Counted from the stretch's first letter, positions 26,249 to 35,367 are shown. The stretch: DNA of 64,000 bases from an uncultured Collinsella sp. (GCA_958369225.1 CATXID010000003.1:124001-188000); one strand, 5' to 3'. Notes: a model not told the origin generated them from the sequence alone. Translations and numbers: made by a program.

Positions 26249-27490
26249 CTAGGGCCGGGGCGTTCCGCAGTTGCTGCAGAACTTGCCGCCATTTTCGCTA
26301 CCGCAGTTGGGGCAGAACCACTTTGCCGGTGCCGGGGCGGGTGCGGGGCTGCCACACTCGGGGCAGAACTTGCCGGTGTTGGTGGCACCGCAGCTGCAGG
26401 TCCACGTGCCGGCCGCGGGGGCAGCGGCAGGAGCCGGTGCGGGGGCGGGAGCCGGAGCCGGCTGCGGGGCAGCCTGCTGCTGTGCCTGGCCGGCGGCGAA
26501 CAGCTGGCTGGCGTTCATGCCACCCGTGCCACCCGCCATGCCCATGCCCATAAAGCCGGCCATCGCGCCGTTGGGGTTGGCGGCTGCCGCGCGCATCGCA
26601 TCGCTCTGGGCGCTGGCGATGTTGGCGGCCGCCATGGTGGGATCGCGCATGACCGCGGCCTTCTGCAGGTCCTTGATCATCTGCTCGTCTTCTTGCGAGG
26701 CGGCGATGGAGTTGACGCCAAAGCTCACGATCTCGACGCCGCGCAGGTCGCGCCAGTCGGCCGAGAGGACCTCGTTGAGCGCGCGGGCGAGCTCGGTGGT
26801 GTGACCGGGGATAGCGCTGTAGCGGATGCCCATCTCCGAAATCTTGGCAAAGGCGGGCTGCAGGGCGGTGAGCAGCTCGGACTTAAGTTGGCTGTCAATC
26901 TTGTCGCGCGTATAGCTATCGGTCACGTTGCCGCACACGTTGGTGTAGAACAGCAGCGGGTTGGTGATGCGGTACGAATACTCGCCGTTGCAGCGCACAG
27001 AGATGTCGACGTCCAGACCAATGTTGTTGTCGACTACGCGGAAGGGCACGGGCGAGGCGGTGCCGTACTTGTTGCCGATGATCTCCTTGGTGTTGATGAA
27101 GTAGACACGCTGGTCTTTGCCCGCGTCGCCGCCAAAGGTAAAGCGGCTGCCGATATTGGCGAACGTCTCCTTGATGGAGTCGCCCAGGCTGCCGCTAAAG
27201 ACGCTCGGCTCGCTGCCGGTGTCGAAGACGAACTCGCCAGGCTCCAGCGCGACCTCGATGATCTTGCCGTTTTGCACCACGAGCATGCCCTGGCCGTCGT
27301 TGACGGCGATGACCGAGCCGTTGGAGATGACGTTGTCCTCGCCGCGCGTGTTGGAGCTGCGGCCGCCGGTGCGCTTGCTGCCCTTGCAGGCTAAGACGTC
27401 AGCGGGCATCGATTCGCAATAGATAAATTCCTTCCACTGGTCGGCCATGACGCCGCCGGCAGCGCCCAATCCAGCTTTCAAGAGTCCCAT
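26249..27490 (-). CDS. SPFH-domain protein with C-terminal zinc ribbons
   Basis: 413 residues. An N-terminal glycine-rich segment is followed by an SPFH/'virion core'-type domain (~20-250; opening WKEFIYCESMPADVLACKG), the layout of Bacillus YdjI-like proteins. A Met/Ala/Gly-rich region and a Pro/Ala linker (~280-355) lead to two C-terminal zinc ribbons, CSCGATNTGKFCPECG and CPNCGSENGGKFCSNCG. SPFH proteins form membrane-associated rings or scaffolds. Two other zinc-ribbon protein genes lie directly upstream in the same orientation and are likely co-transcribed. Its exact function is not known. Confidence 0.85.
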   Translation of the reverse strand: MGLLKAGLGAAGGVMADQWKEFIYCESMPADVLACKGSKRTGGRSSNTRGEDNVISNGSVIAVNDGQGMLVVQNGKIIEVALEPGEFVFDTGSEPSVFSGSLGDSIKETFANIGSRFTFGGDAGKDQRVYFINTKEIIGNKYGTASPVPFRVVDNNIGLDVDISVRCNGEYSYRITNPLLFYTNVCGNVTDSYTRDKIDSQLKSELLTALQPAFAKISEMGIRYSAIPGHTTELARALNEVLSADWRDLRGVEIVSFGVNSIAASQEDEQMIKDLQKAAVMRDPTMAAANIASAQSDAMRAAAANPNGAMAGFMGMGMAGGTGGMNASQLFAAGQAQQQAAPQPAPAPAPAPAPAAAPAAGTWTCSCGATNTGKFCPECGSPAPAPAPAKWFCPNCGSENGGKFCSNCGTPRP

Positions 27491-27538
27491 GGTGATCTTC
27501 CTTTCTCGTCAAAGGCCGGGTGGTATTGGTCAGAATGG

Positions 27539-28849
27539 TTAATCGTCCTTGTTGTCCTTCATGACAACTGAGGTCTCGGTATGGCTGAAGGTGTCGTGCT
27601 TCTCGGTCAGGTCGAGCTCGCCACAGTAGCAATCGGCGTGGGTGGCTTCGTTGGCTGTCTTGAGCTGGCCTACTAGCAGTGCGTCCGCGATGATTACGAT
27701 GATCAGCGGCGCGACGATGTTGATGAGGATGCCCTCGACGTCAAAGGTGAGGTAGTCCGGATCGAAGGCATCCCCACCCATAAAGAGAATCTGGGAGAGG
27801 ACAAACCCGATCACAAAGAACAGCACCGAGGCGATGGCGAGCTTGGGCTTGGAGCAGGGGAGCTCGCCGACCATGCGACCGGTCTGGCCGTTCATGGCAA
27901 ACAGATAACTCTTGCCGTTCCACGAGGTGGAAAGCATCCACACGGGGAACAGGGCGTAGTCGCTGTCTTCCCAGGTGTAGTCGAGCTGCTTGCTTTCGAC
28001 CGTGGCGTCGTCATACTCGTCGACGACGGTCTCGCGCAGGGCCGAAATCGTACTTTCTTCCATACGACGCTCGGCGCGCGCCTTGCAGGTCTCGCAATCC
28101 TCGTCGTAGCGGTTGGCGATATAGCCGGGCATATACGCGACCGAAAACGGGCGCAGCGCGTCGTAGTCAAACGGCTCGATGGCGTCCATATGGCCGTCGG
28201 GCATCTTGGACGATCCGTCGACGGGCACGCGCTTAAACGAGACGTTTCCCTTGCGGTAGGCATCGTAGTGGTCGGTGGTCGTGACGGTGCGGTCGGATTC
28301 CTCGGTTACGGTCTCGTTGGTCGCATCAAAGCACACTTCGCCGTCCACGCGGGCGCCGTAAAGCCAAAACGGCACGTAAACGCCTTGGACTTCGTCGATA
28401 TGGTTACCGGTGACAAAGCTCTTGGGCAGCAGAATCTTGCCTTTGTAGTGCTCCTTGAGCGCGGCCATAACGTCATCGCGTCCGAGCTTAAACGGGATCA
28501 CCAGGTCGGGTGAGAAGTCGCCCGAGAGCTGACCAGGTGCCACGGCAGGGTTGCCGCAGTACGGACAGGTGGTGACGGCGACGGTGCCGTCCGAGACCAG
28601 CTCGGCGCCGCACGACGAGCAGATGTAGCCGGCGTTTTGAGCCAACTCCTGCACGGCATCGTCGACAGCGGGCTTGGGAGCCGCGGCTACCGCATCGGCT
28701 TTGTCCTGGCGCTCGCGATAGAGGGCCTCGACTTCTTCGACTTCAAAACGCGAATCGCAGTAGTCGCAGACGAGCTTTTGCTCGGCACTGGCAAAGTGAA
28801 GGGGGCCGCCACACGCGGGGCACTGATAGTTGACGCTCTCGAAGGCCAT
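27539..28849 (-). CDS. Zinc-ribbon membrane protein (TFIIB-type ribbon)
   Basis: 436 residues, preceded by GGAAAGGACC. Two zinc ribbons are visible: CPACG...CDYCDSRF at residues ~10-38 and CSSCG...CPYCGNP at ~76-101. A middle region (~110-330) contains VTGNHIDEVQGVYVPFWLYG, seen in 'TFIIB-type zinc ribbon-containing' and primosome-N'-like annotations, and another CxxC (CETCKA). Two or three membrane segments occur at ~335-400. In many Gram-positives such a protein is encoded beside an SPFH/YdjI protein, as here, and the pair may assemble at the membrane. Nothing is established about its activity. Confidence 0.75.
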   Translation of the reverse strand: MAFESVNYQCPACGGPLHFASAEQKLVCDYCDSRFEVEEVEALYRERQDKADAVAAAPKPAVDDAVQELAQNAGYICSSCGAELVSDGTVAVTTCPYCGNPAVAPGQLSGDFSPDLVIPFKLGRDDVMAALKEHYKGKILLPKSFVTGNHIDEVQGVYVPFWLYGARVDGEVCFDATNETVTEESDRTVTTTDHYDAYRKGNVSFKRVPVDGSSKMPDGHMDAIEPFDYDALRPFSVAYMPGYIANRYDEDCETCKARAERRMEESTISALRETVVDEYDDATVESKQLDYTWEDSDYALFPVWMLSTSWNGKSYLFAMNGQTGRMVGELPCSKPKLAIASVLFFVIGFVLSQILFMGGDAFDPDYLTFDVEGILINIVAPLIIVIIADALLVGQLKTANEATHADCYCGELDLTEKHDTFSHTETSVVMKDNKDD

Positions 28850-28873
28850 GATCGGTCCTTTCCGTGCCGGAGG

Positions 28874-29611
28874 CTATGCGCCGATGGCGCCACCACAGTA
28901 TTCGCAGCGCCCACTGGCATCGGGAATGGTGGTTACACCGCAGAAGGGGCAGGTGACCGCGGTCTTGGGGGCCTTGGCGGCCACGACGCTGTCGCGCGTC
29001 TCCTGGCGCAGCTGCACCAGCGCGTCGCGGACCTCGGTTGCCTGGCGCTTGGCCTCGCGGTATTCGATGGAACCGCGCTGATCGATGGTGGAGTCGTTCA
29101 CGCGCAGGTTGATCTCGGTAAAGTACGGCGTGTTGACGTGGATGGTCAGATTAAAGTCGTAATCCAGGTCGTAGCGCGGCGGGTTGTAGCTCTCGCGCTC
29201 GCCGTCCTTGGTCTCGCGATAAATCTCGGTGCGATGCTCGTCGATATCCATATCGCAGCCGAGTACCTGCGAGAACTCGATGATGTCGGGATTGGCGTCG
29301 CGCCAGCGGCTCTGCGAGGTAATGATCAGCAGGCCCGCGTCTTCGTCGAGCATGATGTTGGTGCGCCCGGCAGAGAGCGTGCGCGTGGGGTTGAATGAGG
29401 CCAGGCGCTCGGCATTGGCCTCGCGGTAGGCGAGTTGCTCGCGGATATCGTCCGCGGTGCTGGAACGATAGCCGCCAAAGAAGGGGGAGAGCTTGCCGAC
29501 GCACTCTTTGCACAGGTAGCCTTCGTTGATCTTGGTCTTCCCCAAAAGTCCCAGCTCGGTACCGCAAATCGCGCACTCTTTCTTCTCGAACATCTTGTCA
29601 AAGAAGCCCAT
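28874..29611 (-). CDS. DUF4428-type zinc-ribbon protein
   Basis: 245 residues; the start is preceded by GGGAGGCAGCC. The N-terminal DUF4428 module has CAICGTELGLLGKTKINEGY and a following CKEC pair (~17-40), then FFGGYRSSTADDIREQL, characteristic of that family. The middle is a beta-rich PH-like region (~75-165). A C-terminal zinc ribbon CPFCGVTTIPDASGRCEYCG (~222-241) resembles those of the two downstream proteins. First gene of a three-gene set (this gene, TFIIB-like ribbon, SPFH) transcribed on the minus strand. Role unknown. Confidence 0.78.
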   Translation of the reverse strand: MGFFDKMFEKKECAICGTELGLLGKTKINEGYLCKECVGKLSPFFGGYRSSTADDIREQLAYREANAERLASFNPTRTLSAGRTNIMLDEDAGLLIITSQSRWRDANPDIIEFSQVLGCDMDIDEHRTEIYRETKDGERESYNPPRYDLDYDFNLTIHVNTPYFTEINLRVNDSTIDQRGSIEYREAKRQATEVRDALVQLRQETRDSVVAAKAPKTAVTCPFCGVTTIPDASGRCEYCGGAIGA

Positions 29612-29654
29612 GGCTGCCTCCCATCAACAGGTAGCGTGTGTCACTTTTGATGAT

Positions 29655-29807
29655 GGGGGAGTGCGCGATCTTTCACGATACCCAGACGGCTCAACGAGTC
29701 TCCACAACTGGGACACATGGCCCATTTTCGGCCACTCATTGGGGACGTTCTTAAATGAGTGGTAGTTGGAGACACTCCTGGCCAAGCTAGAGATCGCGCG
29801 TGCCCCC
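29655..29807. repeat. Nested palindrome with a REP core at its tip
   Basis: Three nested pairs of arms: 29655-29672 with 29791-29807 (GTGCGCGATCT / AGATCGCGCGTG), 29696-29709 with 29764-29776 (GTCTCCACAACT / AGTTGGAGAC) and CCACTCATT (29732-29740) with AATGAGTGG (29754-29762). The tip loop contains the GGGGACGTTCTTA core found elsewhere. It fills most of the 335-base gap between two divergent genes. Confidence 0.65.
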
Positions 29808-29882
29808 TCTGGGCCATGCGGCTCAATATCGCGGCGTGATGTGGATGACTGGGGTCGAATTTGCAGCATTTCGAGCTTGGCT

Positions 29883-29912
29883 TTGATATTGAGATTGATT
29901 CTTTATTAAAAT
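29883..29912 (+). promoter_or_regulatory. Probable promoter of the membrane LuxR regulator
   Basis: TTGATA (29883-29888), an 18-base spacer and TAAAAT (29907-29912), in an AT-rich stretch 35 bases before the start codon. Confidence 0.5.
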
Positions 29913-29946
29913 AGATTCAGACCAATTAAGCGGCCGGGGGTTAACC

Positions 29947-31491
29947 ATGAGGGGCATGGGAGACACAACCGCATATCTGCGTCGGGGCATTCGGGAGATT
30001 ATATGCCTGGCGCTGTTCTTCTTCACGTTTTTGGCGTGCGAGTATCTCTTTGATATGCGCATGGCCGAGTTCGTGCCATCGAGTGAGGTCGTCATCTACG
30101 AGAGCTTCGTTGTCGGCGCGAGCGTGATTGGCTTTTTCGTGCGCCCATTTCTGTACTATCGCCGTCCCCAGACGATCGATGCGACGAGCGATATTACGGG
30201 CGTGCTGTTGGCATCGGCGTTGCTGCTGATGATTACGGCAGTGCGGTTTGAGGTAGTAATTGCCGGCGGTTTGGTGGCGTGCTGTGCGCTGGGCTATTGC
30301 GGATCGACCGCCCATGCCAATCTTGCGCGGCGTTTTGCGCAGACGCCCTGCCTGGCGCGCGCCGTGGCGGTTTCCTATGCTGCGGGCATTTTGGTGCAGG
30401 TGCTCAACCATATGGTGATGCCTGCGGGTATTCCCCAGAAGTCTGTTCTCATTGCCTGTGCGATTGCGCTGGTGGGGCTGCTTCACGGTGCCCGCCGCGC
30501 TAAATTGCGTGATGAGCCTGCGTCCGAGTTCGAGGTCGAGATTGCCGAGCTATCGGTCGATGCGTCGGAGCGTGGCGCCAGGTGGCACGATGACCCCGAG
30601 GCAAAGGCGTCCTTTCAGGGTGCCGTGGTGCGTCTGACGGTGGCGACCGCTTGCCTCACCGGCGTGTTCGCGGCCCTTAATGCCGGCCTTACGACCTCGC
30701 ATGCTGCTGGCGCTATCGATCTGGGCGACTGGCCGCGCTTGCTGCTGGTTGTGAGCGCCCTTGCCGCCGGCGTCCTGTATGACCTGCGTGGGCGTTCGTA
30801 TATGAATATCATCATGACGTGCGCCGCCATGCTGTCCACGCTCTCGTTCTTTGTGCTTATCACCGGTGGCAACGGTGGCAACACGCTTGCCGCCGCGATT
30901 ATCTTTTACCTTGGCACGGGCTTTTTCGTGGTGTTCTTCACCGCGAAGTTCGCCGCGATTTCGATGTATGCCCGCTGGGCGTATCTGTGGCCGTGCATGG
31001 GCCGTGTTATCAACAACGTTTGCTCGATACTCGTGACGCCTCCGGCGGTGGCGATTATCTCGAGTCAAAACGTGCTGGCGGCGGTGAGCGTCGTGCTCGT
31101 GCTGTTTGTCGGCATCGCGATTTCGCTGTTGGGACAGTTTGGACAAGACGGTGAGGGCGAGGCGACGCACGGCGGGCTGGCGCTTGCCACCGACGATCTT
31201 GGCGTGAGCTGTGAGCCCGGCCATGCCGACACGGTGCCCTTGGAGGCGCCGGAGCTTTCGTTTGACGATCGGCTCGATGGCTTCGTTGCCGCCTTTGGGC
31301 TCACCAAGCGCGAGCGCGATGTTCTGGAGGCACTGGTCGTTTCGGACGACAGCGTGCAGGACGTGGCGGCGGCACTCTTCCTTTCGCGCTCCACGCTCTA
31401 TCGCCACATCGCTTCGATCAACAAAAAGACCGGTGCCTCCTCGCGAGTAGCCCTCATCAACTTCTTCTGGTCCTGGACACCCCAAGACTAG
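29947..31491 (+). CDS. Membrane-bound LuxR-family transcriptional regulator
   Basis: 514 residues from ATG 29947 (ATG 29956 is possible). About ten to twelve membrane segments fill residues ~15-400, reminiscent of an MFS half-transporter layout. The C-terminal ~65 residues are a LuxR helix-turn-helix: FGLTKRERDVLEALV, then VQDVAAALFLSRSTLYRHIA. This fusion of a large membrane domain to a LuxR domain is widespread in Coriobacteriia (Eggerthella, Collinsella) and is thought to sense small molecules at the membrane and act on adjacent genes. Its target here is not clear; the divergent zinc-ribbon/SPFH genes and the following small genes are candidates. Confidence 0.88.
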   Translation: MRGMGDTTAYLRRGIREIICLALFFFTFLACEYLFDMRMAEFVPSSEVVIYESFVVGASVIGFFVRPFLYYRRPQTIDATSDITGVLLASALLLMITAVRFEVVIAGGLVACCALGYCGSTAHANLARRFAQTPCLARAVAVSYAAGILVQVLNHMVMPAGIPQKSVLIACAIALVGLLHGARRAKLRDEPASEFEVEIAELSVDASERGARWHDDPEAKASFQGAVVRLTVATACLTGVFAALNAGLTTSHAAGAIDLGDWPRLLLVVSALAAGVLYDLRGRSYMNIIMTCAAMLSTLSFFVLITGGNGGNTLAAAIIFYLGTGFFVVFFTAKFAAISMYARWAYLWPCMGRVINNVCSILVTPPAVAIISSQNVLAAVSVVLVLFVGIAISLLGQFGQDGEGEATHGGLALATDDLGVSCEPGHADTVPLEAPELSFDDRLDGFVAAFGLTKRERDVLEALVVSDDSVQDVAAALFLSRSTLYRHIASINKKTGASSRVALINFFWSWTPQD

Positions 31492-31493
31492 CT

Positions 31494-31541
31494 AACCACC
31501 ACAAAGGGGACAGTTCACAGGCACCTTTGTGGTGGTTTTTT
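31494..31541. repeat. REP-like hairpin, CACCTTTG family, copy 2
   Basis: AACCACCACAAAGG (31494-31507) pairs with 31524-31537 and is followed by a T-run, three bases after the LuxR-type gene stop. The loop is GGACAGTTCACAGGCA. It can also act as a terminator. Confidence 0.72.
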
Positions 31542-31643
31542 ACCTGCAAAAATATAAATATGAGACATTTGTCACCTGCCGTTTTGATGCTCAAAGGCAT
31601 ATGAATGTGATGCTGAGCAGAGCAGAACGGAGGGGGTGCACCT

Positions 31644-32093
31644 ATGGCGTCTCGGGGTTGCGCGTCTAATAAAATTGCGGGCGCGCTTATCGCCGTGGTG
31701 GTCTTTGCCGCGGCGGTGACACTCATGCGAGTTTACGTTGCCGGCGACCATGGCGCTCAAGGAAAGACTGCCGCGCAAGTGTCGCTCAGCGATTGCGCTG
31801 CCGTTCCGGTGGCGGTCAAGCTTATCGAGGACGGGGAGGCGCGGACGGTCTATGAGACCGACGATGCCGAACTGGTCGCATCGACTTTTGCCGCGCTCGA
31901 TGGCTGCACCGTGGGGGATGCGGTGGATGAGCGGATGAGCGATGCCGGCCGAACGCTCGTCTTTGTCTATACGGATGGCTCGGAGCAATCGGTAGAACTT
32001 GAGGGCAAAAACATCGTGCTCGATAAGACGGCGTACCGACTTAACAGTGCCGATGAGTTATGGCGGCAGCTTGCCGCGATCAAAAACAGCTAA
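31644..32093 (+). CDS. Small membrane-anchored protein of unknown function
   Basis: 149 residues, ATG 31644 with GGAGGGGG upstream. One hydrophobic segment (~10-32) after a basic start suggests a signal anchor. The exported part (~45-149) has alternating charged and hydrophobic residues predicted as a small beta-rich domain (phrases VYETDDAEL, TLVFVYTDGSEQSVELEG). I do not recognise the family. It is followed 20 bases later by a zinc-ribbon gene and could be co-transcribed with it. Confidence 0.7.
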   Translation: MASRGCASNKIAGALIAVVVFAAAVTLMRVYVAGDHGAQGKTAAQVSLSDCAAVPVAVKLIEDGEARTVYETDDAELVASTFAALDGCTVGDAVDERMSDAGRTLVFVYTDGSEQSVELEGKNIVLDKTAYRLNSADELWRQLAAIKNS

Positions 32094-32113
32094 CGAAATT
32101 AGGGATGTACGGG

Positions 32114-33676
32114 ATGAGTGACTTGAGATTCTGCCCGGCGTGTGGGGCGCAGCTGCCTCGGGTCGCCGGCGTGCCGGTGCGATTTTGCCCGGGGTGCGGC
32201 GTCCGACTTGAGGGCGTTGCATGCGGCTCGGATGCCACGGGGTCTGTGAATGACGCTGCTGCCGATGATGGCGCGAGCGAAGGCCGCGAGCCGGGCGTGG
32301 CTGTGCCGACCGATGTGCCGACGCAGAGTGCCAAGGCCGCGTCACCGTCTGGCGACACAACCTCGGCGGACGCTCCTCGCACTGGTGGGCTTGAGCTTCA
32401 TGCCGCATGCGATGCCTCTGGTGGGCAGGCGCTCGCGCAGGTAGCGCTGCCGCGGGGTTGGCGAATCGAAGAGGCGCATCTTGAGCGCAGCGGTAGCTTC
32501 GACTGCCCGATTTCGGTTGGCGTGACGGCAGCGGGTCCGATGGGCGAGCGGATTATGTACCACTCCGAGCTCTGCTACGTGGATGCGGGTGCCGTTGCCA
32601 AGCGTATCCCCACGCAAACCGAACACAAGGCGTTTATGCACGTGGAAGCAGCTTGCGACGAGCTGGCTCAGGCCTGCGCGGCACAGCTGGGCGCACGGGC
32701 GGAGGTTGTTGCCGAGCAACCGTGCCCATCGAGCGCGGCGGTCGATATCGAGCGCGAGCGTGCCCGCGTAAAGCGCGAGGCGGCAAACGACTTTGCGATT
32801 CAGGGCTTTTCGATGGAGCCGAGCAATGTGATCTATGAGTGCCGCATGCGTCGATATCGGCTCGCGGGCGCCCCAGTGTCCACCGAGCTTGCGGTGGCGG
32901 CCAAAGTCGAGGGCTATGTGGCCTCGATCGGCGACGTCGCGGGCTCTATGGGTAAAGGCATTGCCGCTGGGGCCGAGGCACTGCTGGGCGCGGGCCTTTC
33001 GAGTGGGCTGATCGGCGGTGTTTTGGGCAAGCGCCTGCGCGAGCGCCAGGCGGCGGCAGCGGCGGAACAGGGCGTCGCGCAAGAACAGCCCACGGGTCGA
33101 GGCGGTTGCCCGGACGGAGCGTCGTTCGAGCTGGGCGCGGCCGACCTGCTGCAGTGGCGTATCAGGGACAGCTTCTGTTTGGTTGCGCCAGAAGGTCGCC
33201 TGGACGAGGCAGCCTCCACGGCGCTTGCATCAATGGCGTCGACTCTGCGGCTCAATCCGGCGATTGCACGCGAAGCGTCAGCTCAAAAGCAACAGATGGT
33301 GCTTGAGCAGCGCCAACGCACGCAGATGAACATTGCCCAGCAGCAACAGCAGTTTGCAGCCTGGCAACAGATGCATGCCTCGCAACAGGCGGCGTTCGAC
33401 AGCTACCAGCAGGCGTGGTTCGATCGCAGCGACCGTCAGCACGCCGCGACTATGGCTGCCAGCGCCGCCAATTTTTCCAGCGCGGGCGTGGGGACGGGCG
33501 CTGCCTCGTATTCCGATGCCATTCGCGGGGTCAACCATTACGTCAGACCCGACGGCACCGATGTCGAGGTCTCGGTGATGGCCGACCAGGCCTGGGTCAA
33601 CGGTTCGGGCGATGTGATCGGTACACGCGATGGCTTTGAACCCGGTTTTGGCTGGACGGAGCTGCCTCGTCAATAG
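32114..33676 (+). CDS. Zinc-ribbon protein with Gln-rich coiled coil
   Basis: 520 residues from ATG 32114; ATG 32105 is an equally possible start. The N-terminus is a double zinc ribbon, CPACGAQLP...CPGCGVRLE (residues ~6-37). A Ser/Ala-rich linker follows, then a domain with secreted-protein-like patches (~95-250), a glycine-rich hydrophobic stretch (~275-312), and a Gln-rich helix (~385-450, many QQQ and QQA) near the C-terminus. A zinc-ribbon head with a hydrophobic middle resembles the other zinc-ribbon proteins 3-5 kb away. I cannot assign a function. Confidence 0.72.
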   Translation: MSDLRFCPACGAQLPRVAGVPVRFCPGCGVRLEGVACGSDATGSVNDAAADDGASEGREPGVAVPTDVPTQSAKAASPSGDTTSADAPRTGGLELHAACDASGGQALAQVALPRGWRIEEAHLERSGSFDCPISVGVTAAGPMGERIMYHSELCYVDAGAVAKRIPTQTEHKAFMHVEAACDELAQACAAQLGARAEVVAEQPCPSSAAVDIERERARVKREAANDFAIQGFSMEPSNVIYECRMRRYRLAGAPVSTELAVAAKVEGYVASIGDVAGSMGKGIAAGAEALLGAGLSSGLIGGVLGKRLRERQAAAAAEQGVAQEQPTGRGGCPDGASFELGAADLLQWRIRDSFCLVAPEGRLDEAASTALASMASTLRLNPAIAREASAQKQQMVLEQRQRTQMNIAQQQQQFAAWQQMHASQQAAFDSYQQAWFDRSDRQHAATMAASAANFSSAGVGTGAASYSDAIRGVNHYVRPDGTDVEVSVMADQAWVNGSGDVIGTRDGFEPGFGWTELPRQ

Positions 33677-33752
33677 CGTGAGGCGGCTTATGTGCGAAGC
33701 GATGCCGGGCGTGTTTCTCGGCATTGTGATAAAGAACGGGAAAGGAACAATG

Positions 33753-34508
33753 ATGAGGGAGACGGTACTTTCGCGCACGGCATTTGTCGCGGCGGCGGGA
33801 ACGGCGCTGCTGGCGCTTGTGGGGTGCGGCGGACAGCGGACGCAGGATGCGACGGGTTTTAACGACGACCGCCCGGTAAAGGACAAGATGGACGCGGGTG
33901 CGACGTCGGGCGATTCCGGCGACGCGGACAGCGACTCGGGCGCGGACAGCGGCTCGGCGGATGCGTTCGATACGTGGTCGGATGATTGCTGGGATGCGCA
34001 CCGCAACATCAGCATCTCGGCACTCCTCGAGCTTAAGGGCTGGCAGTTGCAGGAGTTTGCCTCGCAGCAGGGCTATACCTGGCAAGACGCGCTCGAGATG
34101 TACGAGGACGAGGCGGGACACGTGCTCAGCGTCTGCAATATCAGCAAGGATGGCGCGACCGAATGGCTCGGCGAGGACGAAATCGGAAAGCTCGACAAGG
34201 GCGGCACCGGAAGCACCGTGATGTTCACGCTGCAACTTTCGGGCTATTCGAGCTGCGAGGATGTTATCGCGGGCTTTTCCGTGCCGGTCGAGGGCCGGGC
34301 GCAGATTACTTCGGGCTCATGGATCGCGTGCGTATACGGTTCCAACATGGCGCGGCACGTTGCCATGGCGAGTCCGATGGAAAACGGTGACTACCGCTTG
34401 GATCTCATTACCGAGGAGGCTATCAAGACCGGTAGGTTTACCCAGGGCGGCGGTGCTCCGACGATAGACGAATTTTGGCAGGAAAAGACTGGACGCGCGC
34501 TCGGCTAG
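33753..34508 (+). CDS. Predicted lipoprotein, paralogue 1
   Basis: 251 residues from ATG 33753 (spacing from AAAGGA is better than for ATG 33750). The leader SRTAFVAAAGTALLALVGC ends in a lipobox cysteine; its SR-T-A-F start is a weakened twin-arginine-like pattern. A Ser/Asp/Gly-rich linker (~45-70) follows, then a globular domain (~80-250). The next gene has the same leader style (NRAAFV...TGC) and alignable blocks (ISALLELKGWQLQEFASQQG here, VTVYAAINLDGADLVRLL there), so the two are diverged duplicates. Function unknown. Confidence 0.75.
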   Translation: MRETVLSRTAFVAAAGTALLALVGCGGQRTQDATGFNDDRPVKDKMDAGATSGDSGDADSDSGADSGSADAFDTWSDDCWDAHRNISISALLELKGWQLQEFASQQGYTWQDALEMYEDEAGHVLSVCNISKDGATEWLGEDEIGKLDKGGTGSTVMFTLQLSGYSSCEDVIAGFSVPVEGRAQITSGSWIACVYGSNMARHVAMASPMENGDYRLDLITEEAIKTGRFTQGGGAPTIDEFWQEKTGRALG

Positions 34509-34543
34509 GTGCGACGTGGCCAATACCATAGCGAGGAACGAAC

Positions 34544-35230
34544 ATGATGAATGAAGTGACGATGAACCGTGCGGCCTTTGTGACAGGCGCGGGTGCGCTG
34601 GCTTGTGCGCTGACTGGCTGCTCGGGCGGATTGGGCGGCGCGGGCGGTGCCAAGAAGGCGACCACGGCGGACGCCGCCTGTGTAGACGACAACGCCAACG
34701 TGACGGTCTATGCTGCGATCAACTTGGATGGCGCCGACCTGGTGCGCCTGCTCAAGCATCAAAACTATGAGTGGCAAGGCGAGAGCGTGGGCTACGGTGC
34801 CGCCGATGACGCGGGACTTTTCGCCTTTACCTTTTCTAAGATTTCGGATGATGTGGACGAACTTGCGAACAGCGCGATACCGCTTTCGGAGTCCGAGTAC
34901 GAGGAACTTGAGCCGGGCGGCGGAGACGATAGCGTGGCGATTTTGCTCTCGGTGGGCGGCTATACGACGGGCGATCGTGCGCTCACCGGCGCAATCGGCG
35001 ATGCGTCGATAGTGCAGGAGAAGTGCACAATCGACGATTCCATGTATTGGCTGGTCAAGGCGCTCGACGGCAGCCGTTACGTGATTTCGGCTTACGACAC
35101 CGAAGATGATGGCGACAGCGCGCATGACATCTATATCTATAGTGAGTCTTTTATTCACACCGGTTATCTGAGCGGCGGTGACCAAATCGATATTGACGAA
35201 CTCTGGAGCCGCCTGACTAACGCCTCATAG
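34544..35230 (+). CDS. Predicted lipoprotein, paralogue 2
   Basis: 228 residues, ATG 34544 after AGGAACGAAC; internal ATGs at 34547 and 34562 are possible. The leader FVTGAGALACALTGCSGG carries the lipobox, and the mature domain (~45-228) has the same order of blocks as the lipoprotein just upstream, including a YEWQGES match to YTWQDAL and a C-terminal FIHTGYLSGGDQIDIDELW matching a corresponding stretch. The two lie 35 bases apart on the same strand and are probably co-transcribed. Role unknown; the hairpin right after the stop should end the transcript. Confidence 0.75.
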   Translation: MMNEVTMNRAAFVTGAGALACALTGCSGGLGGAGGAKKATTADAACVDDNANVTVYAAINLDGADLVRLLKHQNYEWQGESVGYGAADDAGLFAFTFSKISDDVDELANSAIPLSESEYEELEPGGGDDSVAILLSVGGYTTGDRALTGAIGDASIVQEKCTIDDSMYWLVKALDGSRYVISAYDTEDDGDSAHDIYIYSESFIHTGYLSGGDQIDIDELWSRLTNAS

Positions 35231-35235
35231 CGCAC

Positions 35236-35278
35236 CAAAACCACCACAAAGGGGACAGGCACCTTTGTGGTGGTTTTG
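35236..35278. repeat. REP-like hairpin, CACCTTTG family, copy 3
   Basis: CAAAACCACCACAAAGG (35236-35252) pairs perfectly over 17 bases with 35262-35278; the loop is GGACAGGCA. It sits five bases after a stop codon like the other copies. Confidence 0.75.
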
Positions 35279-35367
35279 CCGGTTGACGACTCGGCAAAGC
35301 GCGCCCGCATCGACGCCCTGCCTGCGCTAAACTGGAGGGCACGTACGCGATTACGAGAGGAGCCCGC

